Shown piece after piece: positions 12,001 to 21,744 of a stretch of DNA of 64,000 bases (its first letter is position 1; the number at the start of each line of letters is the position of its first letter). The position numbers were made by a program, and so were the translations under genes. The stretch is from Ilex aquifolium (lineage: Eukaryota > Streptophyta > Magnoliopsida > Aquifoliales > Aquifoliaceae), in the NCBI GenBank assembly GCA_951799425.1, contig OX637409.1:16967460-17031459 (forward strand), in the 5' to 3' direction. The notes beneath the pieces are model-generated. The model searched no databases. It had not been told where the DNA came from and saw only the letters and a list, made by a program, of their open reading frames with translations.

Positions 12001-12658
12001 TGTTGTGCATAAGATTTCCACATCTTACCATCCACAAAGCAATGGCCAAGCTGAGGTGTCCAATCGAGAGATCAAGTCCATTTTGGAGAAAGTAGTCAAG
12101 TCGAATAGGAAGGATTGGAGTTTGAGGTTGGAGGATGCACTATGGGCCTACAGGACGGCATATAAGACTCCTATTGACATGTCACCTTATAGGTTAGTAT
12201 TTGGCAAATCATGTCATCTTCCTGTGGAATTAGAGAACAAGGCTTTTTGGGCGATCAAGCAATGCAAGATGGATATGGATAAGGCTAGAGAACATAGGAA
12301 GTTGCAGTTACAAGAGCTAGAGGAATTGAGAAATGAAGCATATGAGAGCTCTAAAATATACAAGGAAAAGACAAAGGCCTTTCATGACAAGAATATTTCT
12401 AGGAAGAACTTTGCTGTTGGACAAAAAGTTATACTTTACCACTCCAGGCTTAAGTTATTCCCAGGTAAGTTGCGTTCCCGTTGGGTTGGTCCTTTTGTTA
12501 TTAATAATGTTTTTAATCATGGTGCAGTGGAAATTCAAAACCCAAGAACGGGAAAAGTTTTTAAGGTGAATGGTCATAGACTTAAACCTTTTTATGAAGG
12601 TTTTCAAGTAGAGAATGTTGAGGTAGTGGATTTGGAGGATCCGGTTTACTTAGGTTGA
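9030..12658 (+). pseudogene. Athila pol pseudogene (PR-RT-RH-IN)
   Basis: The protease core reads MLDLGSSI near 9140, then breaks. A later segment (9324-9749, HILLGRPFLKTTRTMIDV) is in another frame. Reverse transcriptase spans 9786-10917 with a frame change near 10140. Motifs DYRKLN, FPLPFIDQMLERL and SFGLCNAPGTFQRCM are clear, but the catalytic Asp-Asp is Asn-Asn (FMNNFTIYGD, AATAAT at 10501-10506). RNase H follows from 10918 with stops at 10915, 11065 and about 11215. Integrase is one open 378-residue frame (11522-12658) with the zinc motif (H-H-C-C), [13 protein letters not shown] and the catalytic Glu in [11 protein letters not shown] all present. The integrase remains intact while RT and protease are dead. 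Confidence 0.88.
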
Positions 12659-13710
12659 GAAGCAAGTTGTCGGGCAAACGACGTGAAATAAATGCGCTGC
12701 TTGGGAGGTAACCCAAGAAACCAGATTTGAGTTTCTTTCCCTTTTTCTTTTTATTTTTATTTTTGTCATTTCTTCTTTGCATAATTAACTTACATTGGGG
12801 ACAATGTAAGGTTTAAGTATGGGGGAGAGGATCTAAAAAAAAAGTAAATAAATAAATAAATGTTTGTGTGCAGAATTGGATGTTTTTGTTTGGATTTTAT
12901 TTGGCTAAGCTCTTGAAGGTTGCAAATGAATGTGTGAGAATTAATGCTGACTTGTAGGTTTTGGTTGATGTTTAATTAATTGATGAATAATGATAACCAA
13001 GTCACAATCCACACTTGAACTGTTGTAAACTAATTTGTTTTTATGAGCATGAGTGCTTGAGTATGAGAAACATGCTTTATTAGCTAAGTTGCATGGGTGT
13101 CTAACTATGTGCATTGGTTTCAAGACTTAGAACTTGCTTAACTACTCATTTTGTTTTTTAATTATGGAACTATGTTAGAGAAATGAAATAAAATAATAAT
13201 AATAATAAAGTAAGTAAATCATGTGGTGGGTTGAGATGGAGCATAAAACGCACTCACTCATAAACACATGTATAAAGTGAGATGGAGCGTAAAACGCACT
13301 CACTCATAAACACATGCATAAAGTGAGATGGAGCATAAAATGCACTCACCAAAAAAAAATAATTGCGTGAAAAGTAATAGTAGAAAAGGTATGTTTCGAG
13401 TCTGGAAATGGTGTGCATAGTTGTTCTCCCATGTGGACTTAATTGTGTTTTCATGTTGATCATAGGAAAGGTACTTGTGTGCATACACTTGAATTTTGAA
13501 ATTGTTTTGTGGAAAATGACAAGGTTGTTGTTGCGAATTGATTGACGAAGTATTAACCAAATTCCTGCTAGTTAGGCAATAATTTTCATGGATGAGCTAT
13601 TGAACTTAAGACCTTTGAAAGTTTGGTTGAATGGATTCAAGTGAGCTTTTTGTTTTGTTTTCAGTTTTTGTCTACACGAGGACGTGTAAAAAACTAAGTG
13701 TGGGGGAATT
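12659..13710 (+). other. Athila 3' non-coding region with hairpins and polypurine tract
   Basis: No env-like frame. Two hairpins follow the integrase stop. The stem CTTGGG/CCCAAG spans 12700-12717, and the 8-bp stem TTACATTG/CAATGTAA around loop GGGA spans 12790-12809. A purine-rich 'taagtatgggggagagg' (12813-12829) resembles the true polypurine tract 'ctaagtgtgggggaatt' (13694-13710) that abuts the 3' LTR. A short tandem repeat lies at 13233-13350. The rest is AT-rich with nothing recognisable. Confidence 0.65.
13233..13350 (+). repeat. 46-bp tandem repeat, 2.5 copies
   Basis: Unit begins GAGATGGAGCATAAAACGCA and continues to ...CATGTATAAAGT. Copies lie at 13233-13278 and 13279-13324, with a partial third to about 13350. 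Copies differ by a few transitions. Confidence 0.85.
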
Positions 13711-15256
13711 TGATAAGAGCATAATATTTAATATTTTTAATTCCTTTATATTTAGTTTCATGACATATTTTCTGTTTAAGTGAGCTGATTAATATATTTA
13801 TTAAATTAGGGAAGCATTGAAGGTAAAAGAATAGATATGGAGTATATTGTGCAATTTCCAGCTTTTAGGCAGTTTCGATCTATGAAGCTTCAATTGAGGT
13901 TTGGATGGCGTTAGAGTTTCAGAATGAGAAAGTGTTCTTCATGAAGTTTTTAGAGGACGTCTTAATATTTTCAGAAAGGTATGGTTTGAAAAAATCCGAG
14001 TTCGTTTGGGCCTCCAAACATTGTTTCAAAGTCAGGTCTGCAAAGCTGATCCGAATCCTGATTGGAGTTGGATTTCTGTCAGAACCAGTAAACTTCAGTG
14101 GGTCATAACTTGAGTTTGCGAAGTCTAAATCAGGTGATTCAAAAGCCTAAATTTATCTACACATCCAGGGCTACAACTTTCATCAAGAGCCCAAATCAAG
14201 ATTCAGTCGTTATCTGATAGAAAAACAGCTCACAAGTTTCAGCACAATTTCTGTCAATCTGTTTTGATAAGGAATACCTATAATGTAGGGATTTGAGTTG
14301 TACAAGTTTTGGGAAGTGTCATATGTTTTCTATATTTATTTAAGGTTTCCTAAAGAAAAGGGGGAGGGAGGAGATAGAAAGGAATTATTAGGGTTTTCTT
14401 ATTCAAGTATGTCAAGCTAGATTTTCCAATTCAGTTAAAGGGGATTTCGAACCTTCATTGCAGTTTGATGGTTGAATCAAATCAGTAACATTATTTCTCC
14501 CTTTTTCTTATGAAATCTATTCATGATAATCTGTTTTAATTGTTTTATTGATATTTGGTTTGATTGATTTTATCAAGGCCTATTAAACTGATCAGATTAT
14601 TGCCGATTGCTAGATTTAGGAAGTATATTACGTAATTGATATTGTTCCTAATCAATTGTAGCAAATAGTGATAGATGACTGTGGACAAGCTTTTGTTTAT
14701 TGCTATGATTTTCATGATTGAAGTTAAACAGTCCGAACTTGTGTGATTGTTCCTTAGAATAATCTAATTTCCTTGATAATAATGCTGCCATTATATTAAA
14801 TTTAGAGAACTTTTTTTAAATTGTCTAATGGTTAGAATCTAATGAATAGCTTGTTTCATTAGTGAGGAATTAAGGAGAATTTCGGGTAGCAGAGCTTCAT
14901 GTTACCTAGGATTATTAGATTAATTGAAGGGTAGAATAATGTTATAGTTGATTGATTGTTCCATTAACTGTGAGGGTAAGATTTAACCGAAGAACTGAAG
15001 TTTTAATTCATTGATTTATGTTATTAATTTAGTTTTTAATCATAATTAGTTTGATCAGAATTCCAACCCCCCCCCCCCCCCAATTTATTGTTTTGTTATT
15101 AATTGAATTTCAGTTTAGAATTGGTCAGAATAAATAAAAATAAATTGTGAACACTCTCTGTGGGTTCGACTCTTACTCATCTAGCTACTGTGTTTGTTTT
15201 CTTTAATTGTGTTAAGAAGTAAGGTTAAATTTTTGGAGTGTTAATGACGCGCTTCT
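13711..15256 (+). repeat. Athila 3' LTR
   Basis: 1546 bp, TGATAAGAGC...CTTCTA (the terminal CA appears mutated to TA). Uninterrupted counterpart of 698-6896. It contains a C-run of about 14 bases at 15067-15080 that is 7 bases at the matching place in the 5' copy. Confidence 0.88.
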
Positions 15257-15362
15257 ACCAGAGGGTCGTAATCAGATACATTGTGAGTTGTGTGGCGAAA
15301 TGGGTCACAATCGTCAGAAGTGTTCATCCAGAAACACTCGAGCTCCAGCATCCCTTTCCTAG
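15257..15362 (+). pseudogene. MULE transposase C-terminus, zinc knuckle
   Basis: Continuation of the transposase interrupted at 697. From 15257 the frame reads PEGRNQIH, then the CX2CX4HX4C knuckle CELCGEMGHNRQKC, a short basic tail, and TAG at 15360-15362. MULE transposases carry such a knuckle right after the RIRNEMDF segment, so this is the missing 3' end displaced 14.6 kb by Athila. The fragment has no stop of its own before the natural end. Confidence 0.8.
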
Positions 15363-15675
15363 GCATATGTAGTTTTTTTTTTATTGTTAAGTGGTCATAT
15401 GTTGTACTAAAGTGTATAGTGGACGTTATGATGTGTTTATATTGTAATATTTTGTAGGTAACGCTGAGAATGAGATGTTTGTTGTAATGATATCAGTATA
15501 ATATCTTCTATGTTGGAAATCTTAGTTTTGTCACTATATGATTGCAGATGTTTTGTTATATAATTGATGATTGTATTTAATTTGGTTTTGTATATTTTTT
15601 GTTCTGGCCATGGACAATGATGGCAGATAGTTACTACATCCTGGTCCACATGACCACTCTGTTCTGTCATTGCAG
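15363..15675 (+). other. Spacer or intron between MULE end and PMD exon
   Basis: AT-rich, no coding signal. It ends in a good splice acceptor, a pyrimidine-rich 'ttctgtcattgcag' at 15662-15675, directly before the PMD frame. This suggests the PMD segment is a downstream exon, or that the spacer contains the intron of a separate PMD gene. Confidence 0.5.
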
Positions 15676-16413
15676 GCAGAACATCGGTCAGAATATATAT
15701 GGTAGGGCATAGATTCTGCACCTTTGCATTGTAGGCGCAGTGAACGCATCGTACGACAGCTACATGTCACAGATTAGCAAGTCATTCGTTATTTGCTTAC
15801 TGCAGGGTTTTACGGGGCGCACAAGGTTGTGCCGAAGCTGTTGGACTGGCATCTCATCACAACCCTAGTTGAGAGGTGGCGTATTGAGACGCACACGTTC
15901 CATCTTCCTATGGATGAGACTACTATCACACTTCAGGATGTCGTAGTGCTTATTGGATTACCGATAGATGGTATGCCAATGTGTGGCAGAGATAGTTGTC
16001 CTGATGGCATGACTTGTCCTGCACTATGTCAGCAGTTACTTGGTTTTACACCAGCTGCGGGAGCTATAGACGGGTTTTTCCTCAGGCTTAGTGCATTGTA
16101 AGCTCATTTGGATAGAGGTGTCCCTGTTGATACTGATGATGATTTCATAGCATGTTATGCCAGAGCATACATCATGCTATTGATAGGTTCTTATTTGTTC
16201 ATAGACAAGTCATCGAATAAGGTGAAATTGATGTATCTTCTATTGCTTGTCGATTTTACTATTGCCGGTCAGTATAGTAGGGGCAACGCTATATTGGCTT
16301 GGCTATACCGCGAGATGTGTGTCGCGACTAGACGTGATGCTAATTATATCGGTGGCTTGATTGTTCTGCTTCAAATATTGACACACTATATATCCATCGT
16401 TGCATTGGCCTGA
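15676..16413 (+). pseudogene. Plant mobile domain (PMD, MAIN-like) pseudogene
   Basis: The plant mobile domain occurs in MAIN/MAIL proteins, which have nuclear roles in gene and transposon silencing, and in some transposons. The frame runs from the acceptor at 15676 without frameshift to 16413. Recognisable blocks are LDWHLITTLVERWRIETHTF, LPMDETTITLQDVVVLIGLP, YARAYIMLLIGSYLF and YSRGNAILAWLYREMC. It is interrupted by three stops in the same frame: TAG 15703-15705, TAG 15775-15777 and TAA 16099-16101, each explicable as a C-to-T change in a Gln codon. The domain's last part (after LLQ) degenerates at 16385-16413. Its position right after a MULE transposase end suggests a MULE-borne PMD. Confidence 0.82.
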
Positions 16414-17111
16414 CTATGTTGTTTTAAACATTAACCACATTATTGACATACTTTTATCCCGACAATTGCACTGGAAAGTGTCATGAAATAAATATTTTTT
16501 TGGTTATGAATAAGTTAGATTTTTACATACAATCCACTCTGTTTTAATAGACATTATTCTCGACATCAATCACATTATTGACCAAAATGTTGTGTTTGAC
16601 TGTTAAATTAAAAATAATTAAATATAAACGTTTGAATGTTAAATTTAAATATAATTTTGGTTTCCTACTTTGTTATTTTGAAAAATTAACTTGATGGGAT
16701 GAAAAAGACAAAGTATTTTTGTCATTTGTATTGACATCTTAAACATTTAAACGTCTGCTTCACTGACGTTCCCATTGCTATAGACACATTAGTTTAATGA
16801 TTAAAAACGTTACTTGGATTGATGTTTTTATGCTAAAGACATTATTCCAATTGAAGTTTTATCAGTAAAGACGTCATTTCGAATGACGTTTTTAAAACTA
16901 CATGAGTTTAGAAAATACTTTCAAAATGACTTGATTTTGGGTATAAGTTTTTTAAAAAAGGCCTAGTTTGGGTATAAGCTCCACATATATATACCTTTCA
17001 GATCGGTCTATTCCATACACGTTCTACTGTTTCTATAAAAAATAATTAATCTTTAATTAAACATAATCAAACCATGATGTACCATGTCCTTCACAAGACA
17101 ACCCTTCGTAT
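16414..17111. other. Intergenic, no gene seen
   Basis: AT-rich. At 16745-16900 there are several copies of ACGTC/GACGT-type motifs, including the near-palindrome ACGTCATTTCGAATGACGT (16870-16888). These are probably decayed inverted-repeat transposon sequence. It ends at the 3' flank of the kinase pseudogene. Confidence 0.4.
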
Positions 17112-17354
17112 TCAACGGCCTGAGTGGAGGATAGAGTCGGTAGTAGACATGGAATAACCAGAAGCCTTCCCAGATGATGAAGCAAATGATGATAAATATT
17201 CATTATACTCTCTACTCCCGACTGAAAACATGCTAACTGAAAACATGTCAGGTCCTATAGCATCCGCCATTATTTTCGGCAAGGTCGCATCGCCATTCAA
17301 GTACTGTATCACTTGCCTCATGCTAGGCCTAGCCGTTGGATTAGAATGAGAGCA

Positions 17355-17366
17355 GGTATCAGAGCC
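17355..17366 (+). other. Copia-2 primer-binding site (initiator tRNA-Met type)
   Basis: GGTATCAGAGCC. It lacks only the first T of the usual TGGTATCAGAGC. It directly abuts host kinase sequence instead of an LTR. Confidence 0.8.
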
Positions 17367-17424
17367 CAGGTCTGATCCAATTGGGCTTGAGGTGTTTGTG
17401 AAAAGGCTTCAAAGAGGAGAAATC

Positions 17425-20400
17425 ATGAATTCTCTCAATGTATCACAAAACCAGTCTCTAGTGCCAATTTTCAATGGAGAGAACTACGAGTTCTGGAGCA
17501 TTAAGATGAAGACTTTTTTCATCTCACAAGACCTATGGGAGCTTGTTGAATCTGGCTATGTAGATACAGCAGCTGAGGTGAGGGAGCTTCGTAAGAAGGA
17601 TGCGAAGGCCCTGCTTGTTTTACAACAAGCTGTGACGGAGGCTATTTTTCCTCGTCTTGCAAATGCTGCCAAATCGAAGGATGCATGGGAAATTTTGAGG
17701 CAGGAGTTTCATGGAGATAGCAAGGTAACGATGGTGAAACTCCAAACGTTTCGTCGGGACTTCGAAACACTCCTTATGAAAGGTAATGAATCAGTGCAAG
17801 ATTACATTACTAGAGTATCTATCATAGTAAATCAAATGAAAACATTTGGTGAAGATATTTCTGATCAAAAAGTGGTCGAGAAGATTTTACGAAGTCTTCC
17901 TTCCAAGTGGGATCATGTAGTTATTGCTATTGAAGAATCTAAGGATATGAATACTTATTCTTTGAATGATTTAATGGGGTCTCTTTTAGCACATGAAGGT
18001 AGGATGAACAGGGCTGAAAATAAGAATCTGGAACAGGCATTTCAGTCGAATGTGGATCTTTCCAAAGAAAAATTTGGTGAAGGTGGTTCTAGATATGCAG
18101 GAAGAGGCCGAGGCGCTTATCGTGGTCGTGGTCGTGGACAAGGATACAACCGAGCTGGTCGGGGTTATCAAAATGGTGGTAGAGGCAACCAAAGGCAGGA
18201 CCATCAAGACAAGCAATGCTATTCGTGTAAGCAATATGGGCACATTTCACCAAATTGCCCAAACAAGGCTCAGCAGAAAGCCAACTTTGCTAAAGCAGAA
18301 CAAGAGGAAGGTAACCTGTTTCTTACATGTCTAGAGTCAAAAGCAAGTATGGGTGATATGTGGCTCTACAGTGGCTGTAGTAACCATATGACAGGGGAGA
18401 AAAGTCTCTTCCGTAGCATAGACGAATCTGCAAAATCAAAAGTACGACTGGGTGATAACAAGCAACTCCAAATTGAAGGCAAGGGAACTATTGGAGCTAA
18501 ATTCAAATCAGGTATTGAACGATCTATCCATGATGTTTATTATTCTCCTGATTTAGCCCACAATTTGTTAAGTGTCGGTCAATTAGTCGAAAGAGGATAT
18601 TCAATGTTGTTTGAAAATAATATGTGTGAAATTAAAAGAAAAGGGGTATCCGATAAACCTCTCGTTCAGATTCCCATGACTAAGAATCGGATGTTTCCCC
18701 TTGATCTTTCTTGTTTGAATGAGTGTGCATTGGTTGCTAATGTTCAAGACGATTCTAGACTTTGGCATTTACGATACGGTCACTTGAATTTTAATGGGCT
18801 GAAGTTGTTAAATCAGAAGCATATGGTGTTTGGTTTGCCTTCAATCCATTGCATTGATGATGTCTGTGAAGGCTGCATTTATGGGAAGCAACATAGGTTA
18901 CCATTTCCTGTCGGCAAAGCTTGGAGAGCCAAGAAGCCTCTTGAAATTGTTCATGCTGATATATGTGGCCCAACAAGGACCTTATCCTTCAATAAGAGTA
19001 GATATTTTTTACTCTTTACGGATGATTATACTCGTATGAGTTGGGTGTATTTCCTTTCTTACAAATCAGAAGCTTATGAAAAGTTTCAGGAGTTCAAAGC
19101 TTTTGCAGAAAAGGAAAGTGGGCAGGTCATAAAAGTTCTTCGCACTGATAGAGGGGGAGAGTTCTTATCCAATGAGTTCACCGATTTTTGCAAGCAAAAT
19201 GGGATTCAAAGGCAGCTAACAGTGAGAAAAACCCCAGAACAGAATGGTGTTGCCGAAAGGAAGAACCGAACGGTAGTGGAGATGGCTAGAAGCATGCTAA
19301 GTGAGAAAGGACTGCCCAATGAATTCTGGGCTGAAGCAGTAGCTACATCCGTATTTCTTCTCAACATATCTCCAACTAAGGCTGTCCGAAACATGACTCC
19401 CTATGAAGCTTGGTGGAATCGAAAACCCAATGTAAGTCATCTAAAGATTTTTGGTAGCATTGCTTATTCTCTGATTGACTCTAATGACCGTTCTAAGCTT
19501 GATAAAAAGAGCGAGAAATGTATCTTTGTTGGGTATAGCGGTGAAACCAAGGGTTATCGGTTGTATAATCCAGAAAATGGGAAACTCGTTATTCGCCGAG
19601 ATGTTGTATTCGATGAAAACAGTTTCTGGAATTGGAAAGAAGAACAAAATCAGCAAGTGCCTTTTGAGGATATAGTCGAGCCGACACAAGCAACAGAGAA
19701 TCAAGTGTCACCGCAGCGTTCTCCATCATCAAACTCATCGGGAAGGTCTACTTCAAGAGAATTAAATAATGAAGGCAGCGACAACTCAGATTCTGCACCT
19801 GATTCTGATACCCCTCCTCGTAAGTATCGATCTTTAGCCGAGATTTATGAATCATGCACTTTTGCTTTGTTAAGTGCAGAACCTGTTAACTATGAAGAAG
19901 CACAAGGGAAAGAAGAATGGGAGCACTCTATGCAAGAGGAAATTATTGCAATCGAAAAAAATGGCACGTGGGAGTTAGTAGACTTGCCATGTGAGAAGAA
20001 AGCAATTGGCGTCAAATGGATTTACAAGGTGAAATGCAATCCAGACGGAACCGTGCAAAAGTATAAAGCAAGGCTCGTTGCCAAGGGGTATGTGCAACAA
20101 CAAGGTACTGATTTTATTGAGAATTTTTCTCCAGTAGCAAGATTTGAGACGGTTCGAATTGTTTTGGCTGTAGCTGCTCAAAATAAATGGCCTGTATTTC
20201 AGTTTGATGTTAAGTCGGCATTTCTAAATGGTTTTTTGGAAGAGGATGTGTATGTGGCACAACCACAGGGGTTTATAGTCGAAGGTCAAGAGGAGAAAGT
20301 TTACAAGCTTAAGAAGGCGTTGTACGGACTCAAGCAAGCTCCGAGAGCTTGGTATAGCAGGTTGGATACTTATCTTCATCAAAATGGGTACCATAGAAGT

Positions 20401-21432
20401 GATAGCGAGCCGACATTGTATGTGAAGGTGACATGTACTGGTGATATCCTCATTATATGTGTCTATGTAGATGATATTATATATACATCATCTTCTAACA
20501 CTCTTGTCAAGGAATTCAAGGTCAGCATGATGCAGGAATTTGACATGACAGATTTGGGATCTATGCATTACTTTCTTGGCATCCAAGTTCAGCAAACAGA
20601 TGAAGGAATTTTTATTTGCCAAGAAAAGTATGCACGGGAATTGCTGAAGAAGTTTAATATGATGGGTTGTAAAACCTCGTCTACTCCCATGAACCCAAAT
20701 GAGAAGCTATGTGCGGAAGATGGGACTGCAAGGGCCGATGAAAGAATGTTCAGGAGCATGATTGGCGGACTGATGTACTTAACCAACACCCGCCCAGATA
20801 TAATGTTTTCTGTGAGTCTACTGTCCAGATTCATGCATACACCGACCATGCATCATCTCGGAACAGCAAAGAGAATCCTTCGCTATGTACGGGAAACTAG
20901 CGATTATGGGATTTGGTACAAACCAGCTGCTGAATTCAGTTTAATTGGTTTTACTGATAGTGATTGGGCAGGTTTTGTGGATGATAGGAAAAGCACGAGT
21001 GGGTTTATATTCACTCTTGGCTCGGGGGCTGTGTCATGGTCTTCAAAGAAACAAGCAAGTGTTGCATTATCATCTTCAGAGGCAGAATACATAGCAGCCT
21101 CATCTGCAACGTGTCAATCAATTTGGATGCGGCGAATTTTGGAGGATTTACATCAAGTTCAAGGAGCAGCCACAAAGATTTACTGTGACAACAAGGCCAC
21201 CATCTCTATGACTAAGAACCCGGTCTTCCATGGGAGAACAAAGCACATTGAACTTCGACACCATTTCATTCGAGAAGCTGTTGCTAAAGGCATGGTAATG
21301 ATGGAGCATTGCTCAACCAATGACCAAAGTGCAGATGGGTTTACAAAGGCACTCTCATATCCGAAGTTCGTGAAGTTTCGGTCCTCACTCAATGTTTCCA
21401 GTTTCGCATCAAAGGGGAGTGATAAGAATTGA
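17425..21432 (+). CDS. Copia-2 gag-pol polyprotein, open frame
   Basis: 1335 codons from ATG 17425; an upstream in-frame stretch from 17392 lacks an ATG. Domains in order: gag (UBN2) residues ~10-210; Gly-Arg-rich segment ~225-260; zinc knuckle CYSCKQYGHISPNC; protease; integrase zinc motif (LWHLRYGHLNF...CEGCIYGK); integrase core with HADICGP, LRTDRGGEF and PEQNGVAERKNR; RT with KARLVAKGY, FDVKSAFLNG and YVDDII (Asp 1016-1017); RNase H with FTDSDWAG, SSSEAEY and YCDNKA; C-terminal SADGFTKAL. Size and order are those of a complete plant Copia. One fault is visible: the protease reads LYSGCSNHM, with Tyr 315 (TAC 18367-18369) where the catalytic Asp should be. The frame has stayed open, so the element is probably recent, but a dead protease would prevent polyprotein maturation. 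Confidence 0.93.
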   Translation: MNSLNVSQNQSLVPIFNGENYEFWSIKMKTFFISQDLWELVESGYVDTAAEVRELRKKDAKALLVLQQAVTEAIFPRLANAAKSKDAWEILRQEFHGDSKVTMVKLQTFRRDFETLLMKGNESVQDYITRVSIIVNQMKTFGEDISDQKVVEKILRSLPSKWDHVVIAIEESKDMNTYSLNDLMGSLLAHEGRMNRAENKNLEQAFQSNVDLSKEKFGEGGSRYAGRGRGAYRGRGRGQGYNRAGRGYQNGGRGNQRQDHQDKQCYSCKQYGHISPNCPNKAQQKANFAKAEQEEGNLFLTCLESKASMGDMWLYSGCSNHMTGEKSLFRSIDESAKSKVRLGDNKQLQIEGKGTIGAKFKSGIERSIHDVYYSPDLAHNLLSVGQLVERGYSMLFENNMCEIKRKGVSDKPLVQIPMTKNRMFPLDLSCLNECALVANVQDDSRLWHLRYGHLNFNGLKLLNQKHMVFGLPSIHCIDDVCEGCIYGKQHRLPFPVGKAWRAKKPLEIVHADICGPTRTLSFNKSRYFLLFTDDYTRMSWVYFLSYKSEAYEKFQEFKAFAEKESGQVIKVLRTDRGGEFLSNEFTDFCKQNGIQRQLTVRKTPEQNGVAERKNRTVVEMARSMLSEKGLPNEFWAEAVATSVFLLNISPTKAVRNMTPYEAWWNRKPNVSHLKIFGSIAYSLIDSNDRSKLDKKSEKCIFVGYSGETKGYRLYNPENGKLVIRRDVVFDENSFWNWKEEQNQQVPFEDIVEPTQATENQVSPQRSPSSNSSGRSTSRELNNEGSDNSDSAPDSDTPPRKYRSLAEIYESCTFALLSAEPVNYEEAQGKEEWEHSMQEEIIAIEKNGTWELVDLPCEKKAIGVKWIYKVKCNPDGTVQKYKARLVAKGYVQQQGTDFIENFSPVARFETVRIVLAVAAQNKWPVFQFDVKSAFLNGFLEEDVYVAQPQGFIVEGQEEKVYKLKKALYGLKQAPRAWYSRLDTYLHQNGYHRSDSEPTLYVKVTCTGDILIICVYVDDIIYTSSSNTLVKEFKVSMMQEFDMTDLGSMHYFLGIQVQQTDEGIFICQEKYARELLKKFNMMGCKTSSTPMNPNEKLCAEDGTARADERMFRSMIGGLMYLTNTRPDIMFSVSLLSRFMHTPTMHHLGTAKRILRYVRETSDYGIWYKPAAEFSLIGFTDSDWAGFVDDRKSTSGFIFTLGSGAVSWSSKKQASVALSSSEAEYIAASSATCQSIWMRRILEDLHQVQGAATKIYCDNKATISMTKNPVFHGRTKHIELRHHFIREAVAKGMVMMEHCSTNDQSADGFTKALSYPKFVKFRSSLNVSSFASKGSDKN

Positions 21433-21744
21433 TGCAAAACGTGATTAATTTAGTTAGCAGAATTATGTTGATTTAGTCTTTAACTGTTAACTAGAAAGCA
21501 GGAGAGGAGTTGCAGAAGACCTAGTCTGTAGTAGTTGCTTTTATTTAGGAATTAGTTGCTACTTTATAGGCATTGTGGTTATGGTTTTAGGTTATAAATA
21601 AAGGGTGTAATCAGCCGTTTAATACATGAGAATTGCAGAGTATTTTTCTTCCATTTTGAATTGATAAAGCTGTAGCTTTTTTCTTCTCTCTGTTTTTACT
21701 CTGTATTCAAACTCTTGTTGCCTTTGTCTCTCTTATTTCCAACA
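21420..21744 (+). repeat. Copia-2 3' LTR
   Basis: Preceded by the polypurine tract AAAGGGGAG (21411-21419). Begins TGATAAGAATT, overlapping the last codons and stop of gag-pol, and ends CCAACA. Contains a TATA box TATAAATA at 21593-21600. 325 bp. Confidence 0.75.

Larger units (their letters stand above)
698..15256 (+). mobile_element. Athila-lineage Ty3/Gypsy retrotransposon, nested
   Basis: Complete but decayed LTR retrotransposon. Order: 5' LTR (698-6896, containing Copia-1), primer site complementary to tRNA-Asp (6903), gag, protease, reverse transcriptase, RNase H, integrase (to 12658), ~1 kb non-coding tail, polypurine tract (13698-13710) and 3' LTR (13711-15256). The 3' LTR starts TGATAAGAGC and the 5' copy has TAATTAGAGC. 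The right end reads CTTCTA and the left copy CTTCCA. LTR identity is about 95% by hand. The tRNA-Asp primer site, the RT sequence and the 1.5 kb LTRs fit Athila. No env-like frame was seen. It splits a MULE transposase gene. A clean 5-bp target duplication is no longer visible (ATTTT versus CCAGA). Confidence 0.9.
17355..21744 (+). mobile_element. Copia-2: Ty1/Copia element lacking its 5' LTR
   Basis: Inserted antisense into the kinase gene. Its left edge is the primer-binding site itself: kinase sequence ends ...GAGAGCA at 17354 and GGTATCAGAGCC follows. The right edge is a normal 3' LTR (21420-21744) ending TTATTTCCAACA, then kinase codons resume. A full LTR is therefore missing on the left together with the left target duplication and two to seven bases of the gene. 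The gag-pol frame is open throughout. Confidence 0.9.

Noticed and set aside
13905..14108. 67-codon frame in the Athila 3' LTR
   Set aside because: The matching stretch of the 5' LTR has substitutions and no conserved frame; LTR sequence.
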